Source: Actinomycetes bacterium
GTDB taxonomy: Bacteria > Actinomycetota > Thermoleophilia > RBG-16-64-13
NCBI GenBank assembly: GCA_021815245.1
Contig: JAKAHF010000107.1
Span: 1-7,100 of the forward strand
Length of the DNA stretch: 7,100 nucleotides
Direction: 5' to 3'
The notes under the pieces were generated by a model, which was given only the letters and a program-made list of their open reading frames with translations, was not told the origin of the DNA and did no database searches. Positions within the stretch are counted from its first letter, which is position 1; every line of letters begins with the position of its first letter. Of this stretch, positions 1 to 6,022 are shown in pieces. Made by a program: the position numbers and the translations under genes.

Positions 1-17
1 ACTGCAGCTTTGTGACG

Positions 18-461
18 TCAGGATAGCCGCTCCTTGACAAGGCGCGATGCCAACTTGCCGTCGACCTGGACTCCGCCCTCGGCCATCACGGCGGCCATCA
101 CCTTGCCCATGTCTCGAAGGGAAGTCGCACCGGTCTCGGTGACGACACGAGCGACCAGGGCCGACAGGGCCGCTTCGTCCATCTGTTTGGGAAGCATGGC
201 CTCGATAAGGCCGGCGGCAAACTCCTCAAAGGCCACGAGGTCGTCGCGCCCTCCAGCCCGGAAGGCCTCCACCGACTCCTGCCTCTTCTTGAGCTCCCGG
301 CGCAGCACCGCCAGCTCGGCGGCGTCGTCGAGCGGCTCACGGGTGCGTTTCTGCTCGTTCTGCAGTTCGCACACGATCATCCTGAGAGCAGACACCCGAT
401 CTTTGTCGCCCACCTTCAAGGCCTCTTTGACCTGCCCCTGCAGATCGGCGAGAACGCTCAT
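18..461 (-). CDS. yqeY: GatB/YqeY domain-containing protein
   Basis: This 147-residue protein is a stand-alone YqeY, related to the tail domain of the GatB subunit of Asp/Glu-tRNA amidotransferase, which contacts tRNA. Its own cellular role is not firmly established. Seen here are an N-terminal helical segment with ALRMIVCELQNEQ at 25-37, a charged helix with LRRELKKRQESVEAF at 53-67, the conserved MLPKQM at 89-94 and a C-terminal GatB-like bundle containing DMGKVMAAVM at 117-126 and the DGKLASRLVKE end. Length matches the family. The start is the ATG in the ATGA overlap with hit, and GGGGG at 473-469 sits 7 nt upstream as a plausible ribosome binding site. TGA at 20-18 ends the gene, and only 17 nt of unassigned sequence follow. 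Confidence 0.95.
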   Translation of the reverse strand: MSVLADLQGQVKEALKVGDKDRVSALRMIVCELQNEQKRTREPLDDAAELAVLRRELKKRQESVEAFRAGGRDDLVAFEEFAAGLIEAMLPKQMDEAALSALVARVVTETGATSLRDMGKVMAAVMAEGGVQVDGKLASRLVKERLS

Positions 462-799
462 CGAAAATCCCCCAGATCCTCGCCGCCAAGTATGTGAAAG
501 TGCAGGTGCATGACCTCTTGGCCGGCATCGGGACCCACATTGGTGAGTACTCTGTAGCCCGACTGCTTCACACCGACGATCTCGGCCGCCCGAACAACAA
601 AGCGGAGCAGCCGGTCACCGAGAGTCCCGGGCAGCTGGGCAAGGTCGTTGAGCGAGACGATGTGCTCGCGCGGAACGACAAGGAGGTGGTGGGGGGCTTT
701 GGGGTGGATGTCGCGAAAGGCGACGAAGTCGGCGTCTTCAAGAACGAAATCGCTCGGTATTTCCCCTCTGGCGATCCTACAAAAGATGCAGTCGTCCAT
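458..799 (-). CDS. HIT-family (HINT-type) nucleotide-binding protein
   Basis: This is a small cytoplasmic histidine-triad hydrolase. Family members cleave AMP from phosphoramidates and related adducts; the exact physiological substrate cannot be told from sequence. The 113-residue protein has normal HINT length. CIFC at 4-7, with His37, follows the usual N-terminal pattern, and the triad HLHFHILGG at 98-106 supplies His98, His100 and nucleophile His102. The ATG at 799 gives the canonical MDDCIFC start. No Shine-Dalgarno precedes it, but a TATAAT lies just upstream. The TGA overlaps the yqeY ATG by 4 nt (ATGA), so the two are co-translated. Known relatives are often beside yqeY or rsmE in Gram-positive genomes. 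Confidence 0.95.
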   Translation of the reverse strand: MDDCIFCRIARGEIPSDFVLEDADFVAFRDIHPKAPHHLLVVPREHIVSLNDLAQLPGTLGDRLLRFVVRAAEIVGVKQSGYRVLTNVGPDAGQEVMHLHFHILGGEDLGDFR

Positions 800-807
800 G
801 GCCGCTG

Positions 808-813
808 ATTATA
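808..813 (-). promoter_or_regulatory. Candidate -10 promoter element upstream of hit
   Basis: A perfect TATAAT on the minus strand starts directly after the rsmE stop and ends 8 nt before the hit ATG. No good -35 is seen; the nearest candidate, TTGCGC at 833-828, is only 14 nt away. There is no Shine-Dalgarno in the 14-nt gap. Together this suggests a leaderless or nearly leaderless internal transcript for hit-yqeY, though a chance match at the stop codon is possible. Confidence 0.45.
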
Positions 814-1710
814 CTACCAATCGCCGAGCGCAAGACGCGCCACAGCGACAGCCACGGCCCCGGCGGTCTCGGTGCGAAGCACGCTCCTGCCGAGACGCGC
901 AGAGGTGAATCCAGCCCTCTCGAACAGCTTGGTCTCCCCTTCGGTCCAACCACTCTCGGGCCCTACCCAGAGAGCGATGGGACCGGCTATCGCGCCCGGC
1001 CACCGGCCGCCGGGATCGCTGAGAGCGGCCTCGAGAGTGAGCGACGCTCCCGGATCGAGGACGAACGAACGGGCGCCCAACACCGCCGTCTGGTCGACAG
1101 CCTGCTGTGGAGACCCGGCGAAGACCACGCGGGGCACGGCCACCTGCTTGCTCTGCTTGGCGGCCTCACGCACGATGCGACTCCAGCGGTCCAACCGATC
1201 GTTCGCCGAAGCGGCGGCCCACGAGGGAGAGCCGGCCGAGGCTACGAGCATGAAGAAGCTCGCCCCCACCTCGGTACCTTTCTCGAACACGTAGTCCATG
1301 ACGGCGGGTCGAGCCATGGCCTGCACGAGGCCGACTTCGAAACGATAGGCCGCTCCGGCAAGCTCCTCGCTCAAGCGACCCTGCAGTCTCACGACGACGC
1401 GATCGCCGACCGATGAGACCGTGGCCGCGTAAACGGCGGCCCCGGAGGTCGCGGCCCCTGACGTCGGGCCCCCCGGCATCGCGGCCCCCGGTGCCACGAC
1501 ATCCTCGGGCGGGGCGCCGACAACCACCTCGCATGCGTCACCTGGTTGCAGCCGCAGCACGGCGCGGGCGTGATGGGAGTCCTCGGAGCTGAGCACAAAC
1601 TCGGCGCCGGTCAGATCACCCGAGATGAAGGCGCCGACCGCGGCAGACCGGCCCGACACAGCGGGAACGAAGAAACGGGGTCGAAAGCCCGACACCCCCT
1701 GCCGGCTCAT
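814..1710 (-). CDS. rsmE: 16S rRNA (uracil(1498)-N(3))-methyltransferase RsmE
   Basis: RsmE methylates N3 of U1498 in helix 44 of 16S rRNA, near the decoding site, using S-adenosylmethionine. It is a SPOUT-class enzyme with a trefoil knot that works as a dimer. Diagnostic pieces are RPRFFV at 10-15, SSEDSHHARAVLRL at 41-54 (substrate domain), EKGTEVG at 143-149, EAAKQSKQ at 182-189, and the SAM-binding knot motifs WVGPESGWTEGE at 248-259 and LGRSVLRTETA at 273-283. At 298 residues it is longer than the usual roughly 240-250. Much of the excess is a short tandem repeat at residues 74-93 and a loose N-terminal extension. The ATG overlaps the preceding TGA by one base (TGATG), and no Shine-Dalgarno is evident, so coupling to the S41 gene is likely. 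It ends 14 nt before hit. Confidence 0.95.
   Translation of the reverse strand: MSRQGVSGFRPRFFVPAVSGRSAAVGAFISGDLTGAEFVLSSEDSHHARAVLRLQPGDACEVVVGAPPEDVVAPGAAMPGGPTSGAATSGAAVYAATVSSVGDRVVVRLQGRLSEELAGAAYRFEVGLVQAMARPAVMDYVFEKGTEVGASFFMLVASAGSPSWAAASANDRLDRWSRIVREAAKQSKQVAVPRVVFAGSPQQAVDQTAVLGARSFVLDPGASLTLEAALSDPGGRWPGAIAGPIALWVGPESGWTEGETKLFERAGFTSARLGRSVLRTETAGAVAVAVARLALGDW
1432..1491 (-). repeat. Four-copy degenerate 15-nt tandem repeat inside rsmE
   Basis: Four in-frame 15-nt units follow each other on the coding strand: CCGGGGGCCGCGATG, CCGGGGGGCCCGACG, TCAGGGGCCGCGACC and TCCGGGGCCGCCGTT. They encode PGAAM, PGGPT, SGAAT and SGAAV. The compared pairs share 10-12 of 15 bases. The repeat sits where ordinary RsmE has a tight hairpin in the N-terminal barrel. 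Confidence 0.8.
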
Positions 1711-3029
1711 CAGGGTGCGGAGACGCCGGCGATCAGGTCGAGGGCTTCTTCGAGGGTCTCGTCGACACCGGGGGTCGTGGGGTCGTCAGGTGCGACCACA
1801 TCGGGCTCGATGCCGGTGTCGTTGATGTTGCGTCCCTTGGGCGTGAGGTACACGGCCGAAGTGATCTTGATCGCGCCTCCATTGCTGAGGGGCTCGATCA
1901 CCTGCACGAGGCCCTTGCCAAAGGTGGTCTCGCCGACGATGGTCGCCCGCCCGTAGTCCTGGAGGGCTCCCGATACGATCTCGGAGGCGCTCGCCGTGAA
2001 CTCGTCGGTGAGCACGTACAGGGGAATCTGCGAATAGGCGTCACCCGAAGCCTCGTAGACCTGCTGGGGAGAATGGAGCCCCTCGGTGCTTACGACGCGC
2101 TGGTCTTTGTCGATGAAGATGCTGGCGACGCCGACGGCTTCACCGACGATGCCGCCGCCGTTGCTGCGCAAGTCGAGCACGATGGCCTGCACCTTTTCGA
2201 TCTCGATGGCCCTTCTGACTTCGGCGCGCAGAGCTGCGGCCGATCCCTCCGAAAAGGCGGCGAAGGCTATGTGCGCGACCTTCTTGTCGCCGTCTTGAAG
2301 GATCTCGGTGGCGGTGACCGGCACTGAGATGGTCTTGCGGGTAAGGGTGAACTCCAGGGAGGTGCCGCCCGCGGGCAGGTTCGACGAATCCGCCGTGGCT
2401 AGCGTCGTCTCGGTCGTCTCGTCGATGCTGTCGTCCTCGGTCTCGCGTTCGGTGGTCGTGGTGGTCGACACCGCCGGCCGGTAGATGCCCACCGTGACCG
2501 TGGTGTTCTCGGGTCCCCTGACCTTGCTCGCCACTTCTTCGATCTTCAACCCGTCGGTGGAGACACCGTCGACCGACACGAGCAGGTCGCCCGGCTGGAT
2601 GCCGGCAAGCGCCGCGGGGCTGCCGCCAAACGTCGAGACGATGATCACCAGCCTGTCGACCATCTCCATGGTCATGCCCACGCCCGTATACGACTGCGAC
2701 AGGCTGAGCTTGAGCGAGGCGTACTCCTCAGGATCGAGGTAAACGGTCCAGCGGTCGTTGAGGCTCGACACCATGCCGTCGAGCGCCCCCTTCTCGAGCT
2801 TCGCCGGGTCGATGTCCTTATAGTAGTTCGCCTCGAGCTTCTGCAGCACTTCGTCCTGCAGCTGTTGCTCGGCCGTTGCGCCGGTAGCGGTGCAGCCCGA
2901 GGGGAGAATGTCCTGAAGCCGGCCGCCGAATTCGGGGCTCATGCCGAAGAAGAAGCCGCCCGCCATCAGCAGCAGGGCCGCAACGACACCGGCGAACGTG
3001 AGAAGAGCGATCTTCGCAGCTTTGGGCAT
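1710..3029 (-). CDS. Carboxy-terminal processing peptidase, S41 family (CtpA-like)
   Basis: This is a membrane-anchored serine protease acting outside the cytoplasmic membrane on envelope proteins. The 439-residue protein has an N-terminal membrane segment at about 8-29, an S41 N-terminal helical region at 52-100, a PDZ domain at about 105-235 that selects substrate C-termini, and the protease domain to about 412. The catalytic residues are visible as Ser347 in TASASE, Lys372 in FGKG and Gln376, with spacing equal to that of E. coli Prc. The DLRSNGGG motif is at 286-293. Residues 186-222 are an acidic, Thr-rich insertion in the PDZ domain. The ATG is 3 nt after the upstream stop and has no clear Shine-Dalgarno, so translation probably depends on coupling. 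Related Ctp proteases in other bacteria degrade or activate hydrolases and regulators; a role with the upstream hydrolase is inference. Confidence 0.95.
   Translation of the reverse strand: MPKAAKIALLTFAGVVAALLLMAGGFFFGMSPEFGGRLQDILPSGCTATGATAEQQLQDEVLQKLEANYYKDIDPAKLEKGALDGMVSSLNDRWTVYLDPEEYASLKLSLSQSYTGVGMTMEMVDRLVIIVSTFGGSPAALAGIQPGDLLVSVDGVSTDGLKIEEVASKVRGPENTTVTVGIYRPAVSTTTTTERETEDDSIDETTETTLATADSSNLPAGGTSLEFTLTRKTISVPVTATEILQDGDKKVAHIAFAAFSEGSAAALRAEVRRAIEIEKVQAIVLDLRSNGGGIVGEAVGVASIFIDKDQRVVSTEGLHSPQQVYEASGDAYSQIPLYVLTDEFTASASEIVSGALQDYGRATIVGETTFGKGLVQVIEPLSNGGAIKITSAVYLTPKGRNINDTGIEPDVVAPDDPTTPGVDETLEEALDLIAGVSAP
2364..2474 (-). other. Acidic, Thr-rich low-complexity insertion in the S41 peptidase PDZ domain
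   Basis: Codons 186-222 encode a stretch dominated by Thr, Glu, Asp and Ser, including five consecutive Thr and the acidic run ETEDD. It separates VGIYRP from LEFTLTRK, two parts that in typical Ctp proteins are joined by only a few residues in the last PDZ hairpin. It looks like a disordered surface loop. Confidence 0.7.
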
Positions 3030-3032
3030 GGG

Positions 3033-4289
3033 CTATATGTACTTCTGAGGATTCACGGGAGAGCCGTTCACGCGCACCTCGAAATGGAGGTGTGGACCGG
3101 TAGAATACCCGGTGCTGCCCGCCTTGCCAATGACCTGCCCCTTCTTCACCTTCTGGCCGACCGTCACGAGAATCTTCGACTGATGGCCGTAGAGCGTGGC
3201 TATGCCTCCCCCGTGCGAAATAATCGTGCACTTGCCATATCCGCCCTTCCATCCGGCGAAGATGACCGTTCCGGCCTGGGCCGATTTGATGGAGTCGCCC
3301 GTGGCCGCGTTCATGTCGACGCCGGTGTGCATCTTGCGTACGTTGAATATCGGATGGATGCGATAGCCGAAGCCTGAGGTGATGGCTCCCGGAACCGGAC
3401 GCATGAACGGGCCGGAGCTCTTTGCCGCCTGTTGCGCGGCCTTCTTGATGAGTTCGGCGATGCGGGCGCTCTCGGCGAGAAGGTCATCTTCCTGCTTCTC
3501 CCACGTACGGACCTCTTTCTCGGCGGCGGCGAGCACCTTCTCCTTCGCCTTGCGGGCCACTTCGAGCTCGTCGAGCGAGGCCTGGCGCTGGTCTGCCGCG
3601 GTCTTGAGATCGTTCGTGACCGCCGCCTGCTCGCGCTCCAGGCCGGTCACCCGCGCCCGTTCCTGCTCGAGGGCGGCTTCTTGCTCCTCGATGAGCTGTT
3701 TGAGCTTCTTGATCTCGCCGACGACCGCGCTGTCCTGTTCGGCGACGGCCGCGAGCAGGTCCATGCGCACGAGCACATCGTTGATGGAGTCGGTGGTCAT
3801 GAAGCTGGCGAGATAGCCGGCGTTGCCGCCATTCTTGTAGACGTTGACGATGCGCCGGTTGTAGACGTCCTGCTCGGTGGCCAGGTCGGTCTCAGTCTGT
3901 GTCAGCTCGGCCTGCTTCGCCCCGAGATCGAGGTTGAGCTGCTCCAGTTGCGCCTGGATGCTCGCGAGCTTCTTCTCAGCGGCGGCGTGGGCCGCTTCGG
4001 CCTGGTCGAGGGCCTTCTCGGCGTCGTCGATGGTGCCGTCGAGGGCGGCTATGTCGCCCTGGGCCGCTTTGCGCGCCTGCTCGGCCTTCTTCAGGTTGGC
4101 GCGCACGGCGCTCAGCTCCGACCGCACGTCGTCGAGCTTGCCGTTGAGGCTGCTGCTCGAAGCCGCCCGCACATCGGCAGACTGAGTGCAGAGCAGGACG
4201 GCAGCCAGCAGTCCGGCCGCGACGATCAGCACCGCCGCGACCCATGCGGCCTTTCCCCCCCTACCAGTGCACGACTTGCCGAGAGTCAA
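3033..4289 (-). CDS. Secreted EnvC-like coiled-coil M23 peptidase, probable FtsEX partner
   Basis: This is a predicted cell-wall hydrolase or hydrolase activator of 418 residues. It has a hydrophobic signal or anchor segment at about 15-34, a long Ala/Glu/Lys/Leu-rich coiled coil at about 47-290 interrupted by a less helical patch near 152-168, and a C-terminal M23 (LytM) domain at about 297-418. The zinc and catalytic residues are all visible: His321 and Asp325 in HTGVD, His369 in YGHQ, and His400/His402 in HLHF. E. coli EnvC has the same layout but a degenerate zinc site and only activates amidases; this one looks catalytically competent, so it may cut peptidoglycan peptides itself. In this family the coiled coil binds the FtsX outer domain, and the gene order supports that here. 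The start is TTG. It ends 3 nt before the S41 peptidase gene. A specific symbol is not justified. Confidence 0.9.
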   Translation of the reverse strand: MTLGKSCTGRGGKAAWVAAVLIVAAGLLAAVLLCTQSADVRAASSSSLNGKLDDVRSELSAVRANLKKAEQARKAAQGDIAALDGTIDDAEKALDQAEAAHAAAEKKLASIQAQLEQLNLDLGAKQAELTQTETDLATEQDVYNRRIVNVYKNGGNAGYLASFMTTDSINDVLVRMDLLAAVAEQDSAVVGEIKKLKQLIEEQEAALEQERARVTGLEREQAAVTNDLKTAADQRQASLDELEVARKAKEKVLAAAEKEVRTWEKQEDDLLAESARIAELIKKAAQQAAKSSGPFMRPVPGAITSGFGYRIHPIFNVRKMHTGVDMNAATGDSIKSAQAGTVIFAGWKGGYGKCTIISHGGGIATLYGHQSKILVTVGQKVKKGQVIGKAGSTGYSTGPHLHFEVRVNGSPVNPQKYI

Positions 4290-4296
4290 CCATCCA

Positions 4297-4302
4297 CTCC
4301 CT
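4297..4302 (-). promoter_or_regulatory. Ribosome binding site that decides the TTG start of the EnvC-like gene
   Basis: AGGGAG on the minus strand sits 7 nt before the TTG at 4289-4287, good spacing for initiation. An ATG at 4293-4291 lies only 3 nt from this site, is in another frame and meets a stop after ten codons, so TTG is the chosen start. Starting at the next in-frame GTG (codon 20) would cut into the signal sequence. Confidence 0.6.
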
Positions 4303-4321
4303 GCCTACAAAGGCACGATTA

Positions 4322-5218
4322 TCAGACTTTGAGGAAACGCCTCAGCCCGATTGCCGAGCCGACCGCCCCGATCACGATTCCCACTGCGAGCAACACCACC
4401 GTGATGAGCACGAAGGGCACCGCGTCGAGCGGCACCGTGAGGAACGTGATCGCGGTGCGCACCCACCCCGAGAGGTAGTGATTGAGAACCAGCACGACGA
4501 CGGCAGCCGCCAGTGCCCCCAAGAAACCGACGGTCACTCCCTCGATGATGAAGGGCCAGCGGATGAACCAGTTGGTGGCGCCGACGAGCTTCATGATCTC
4601 CACTTCGCGCTTGCGGGCGAAGATCGACAGCCGGATGGTGTTGGAGATGAGGAGCACGGCGACGATGCCGAGCAACACGATGAAGGCGAGCAGAAACGCC
4701 CGAGCGCGGTTGGTGAAACCGAACAGCTTCTTGGTGTACTCCTCGCCGAACTTGACCTCGTCGATCAAGGGTTCGAACTGCGATTGGATGCGCTCGGCCA
4801 CCATGTCGACGTTTTGGGGATCGACAAGCGCGATCTCGAACGACGCCGGCAGAGGATTGCCCGTCAGGTTCTCGAGCACTTCGGGCTTGTCTTCGAACCA
4901 GTCCTTTACCCGCTGCAACGCTTCGTCTTTTGATACGAAGGTGCAGCTCTTGACCACGTCCTTCCAACCCGGATAGATGGCCTCCGACATGGCGTCGATC
5001 TCATCCTGAGTAGGGTCGGGGTTGGTCTTGAGAAAGACCGTGATCTCTACCTTCTGCTCGACTCCCTGCAGAAGGGCATCGGTGGTGAAGACGAACACGA
5101 GCACGCCACCAAGCACCACGATCGAGAGGAACACGGTCACCAGGGCGGCGATGGTCATGAAGTAATTGCGCCTGAGAGACCCGAAGGCCTCTTTGAAGAA
5201 GAAGCTAATCCTCCCCAT
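4322..5218 (-). CDS. ftsX: Cell division permease-like protein FtsX
   Basis: This is the membrane subunit of FtsEX. It does not transport a substrate; it relays the ATPase cycle of FtsE to an extracellular coiled-coil hydrolase or activator. The 298-residue protein shows the FtsX topology: a short cytoplasmic N-terminus containing FKEAFGSLRRN, a first membrane segment at about 21-44, an extracellular domain at about 45-172 (with PLPASFEIAL at 123-132), then three membrane segments at about 174-194, 222-246 and 266-291. The loop after the second segment carries RKREVEIMKLVGAT, the family's cytoplasmic coupling motif. The ATG at 5218 has a GAGG (5227-5224) 5 nt upstream, inside ftsE. The next gene, 32 nt downstream, encodes the likely extracellular partner. 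Confidence 0.96.
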   Translation of the reverse strand: MGRISFFFKEAFGSLRRNYFMTIAALVTVFLSIVVLGGVLVFVFTTDALLQGVEQKVEITVFLKTNPDPTQDEIDAMSEAIYPGWKDVVKSCTFVSKDEALQRVKDWFEDKPEVLENLTGNPLPASFEIALVDPQNVDMVAERIQSQFEPLIDEVKFGEEYTKKLFGFTNRARAFLLAFIVLLGIVAVLLISNTIRLSIFARKREVEIMKLVGATNWFIRWPFIIEGVTVGFLGALAAAVVVLVLNHYLSGWVRTAITFLTVPLDAVPFVLITVVLLAVGIVIGAVGSAIGLRRFLKV

Positions 5219-5888
5219 AACCGCCTCGCTTCTGGTCGCGAACGACCTTCCCGGCCTCGAGGGCGATGACCCGGCGGCGCATGCGGTCGACCATCTCGCG
5301 GTCGTGGGTGGCCATGACGACGGTGGTACCCGTCTTGTTGATGCGGTAGAGCAACTGCATGATGCCCATCGAAGTCTCGGGGTCGAGGTTACCCGTAGGC
5401 TCGTCGGCGATCAGAAGGGGCGGATGGTTCACGAATGCTCTCGCTATCGAGACACGCTGCTGCTCGCCGCCCGACAGTTCGTTGGGGTAGCTGTCGGTCT
5501 TGTGCGCAAGCCCCACCAGGTTGAGTATCTCAGCGGCCTTCTTCTTGGAGGCGCTGGTCGCGTTGCCGGTTACCACCAACGCGTACATGACGTTCTCGAA
5601 CGCGGTCTTGTTGCTGAGGAGTTTGAAGTCCTGAAAGACGCAGCCGATGTTGCGCCGCAGGTAGGGGATCTTCCAACTCCGCAAGGTGGCGAGGTCGCGG
5701 CCGCCCACCATCACCCGTCCGCGGTCGGGCTCGATCTCGCGGATGAGCAGTCTGATGAACGTCGATTTGCCCGACCCTGAGGCCCCCACCAAGAACACGA
5801 ACTCGCCCTTCTCGATATGAAGGCTCACCTTCTCGAGACCGACCGTGCTCGGCGGGTAGATCTTCGTTACATCTTCAAACTTGATCAC
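5205..5888 (-). CDS. ftsE: Cell division ATP-binding protein FtsE
   Basis: This is the cytoplasmic ATPase of the FtsEX complex, which couples ATP binding and hydrolysis to activation of peptidoglycan hydrolases outside the membrane. The 227-residue protein has normal FtsE length and every ABC-ATPase motif: Walker [10 protein letters not shown] at 35-43, Q-loop Gln86, signature LSGGEQQ at 138-144, Walker B LLIADEP at 158-164 and switch His195. The DEPTGNLDP stretch and overall form match the FtsE/LolD/MacB branch, and the adjacent ftsX settles the assignment. The start is GTG at 5888-5886. The stop overlaps the start of ftsX by 14 nt, which implies translational coupling and matched amounts of the two subunits. 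No residue needed for catalysis is missing. Confidence 0.97.
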   Translation of the reverse strand: MIKFEDVTKIYPPSTVGLEKVSLHIEKGEFVFLVGASGSGKSTFIRLLIREIEPDRGRVMVGGRDLATLRSWKIPYLRRNIGCVFQDFKLLSNKTAFENVMYALVVTGNATSASKKKAAEILNLVGLAHKTDSYPNELSGGEQQRVSIARAFVNHPPLLIADEPTGNLDPETSMGIMQLLYRINKTGTTVVMATHDREMVDRMRRRVIALEAGKVVRDQKRGGYGED

Positions 5889-5901
5889 GGGCTATCTGTG
5901 A

Positions 5902-5907
5902 CCTCCT
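5902..5907 (-). promoter_or_regulatory. Ribosome binding site of ftsE with long spacing
   Basis: AGGAGG on the minus strand lies 13 nt before the GTG start of ftsE, longer than the usual 5-9 nt. A TAG in the ftsE frame (5894-5892), two codons before the GTG, excludes any start further upstream, so the GTG is the earliest possible start despite the spacing. Confidence 0.6.
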
Positions 5908-6022
5908 CTTGAGGGCGTCTTGCGAGTATTCTGCGGGCTTCGGCGAAAGCCTGCCCGCGCGGGTTGTGTGTTGCGTATGTGGACCGGTCACGCTCGCGAA
6001 CGGGCGAGGACGCGGTGGGCTG

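Noticed and set aside
1546..1956. Plus-strand open frame spanning the rsmE-S41 junction
   Set aside because: It crosses two well-supported genes and its translation resembles no protein family.
3030..3040. TATA-like sequence before the S41 gene as a promoter
   Set aside because: No hexamer is a good -10 match, and the sequence is the end of the upstream gene. Its shared ATAGCCC with the ftsE leader is most simply coincidence.
3432..4478. Long open plus-strand frame (348 codons) opposite the EnvC-like gene
   Set aside because: It is the antisense of a GC-rich coiled-coil gene. Its Leu/Gly/Arg-rich translation shows no domain, and the opposite strand encodes a clear family protein with good junctions to its neighbours.
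4244..4933. Plus-strand open frame opposite ftsX
   Set aside because: The His/Asp/Glu-rich translation is typical of the complement of a membrane protein gene in GC-rich DNA. FtsX on the other strand is unmistakable.
5925..5930. AATACT as a -10 element for ftsE
   Set aside because: Only four of six bases match the consensus and no -35-like hexamer lies 16-18 nt upstream.
5933..5954. Intrinsic terminator after prfB
   Set aside because: The stem has an A-C mismatch on the transcript strand and is followed by mixed sequence with no T-run.
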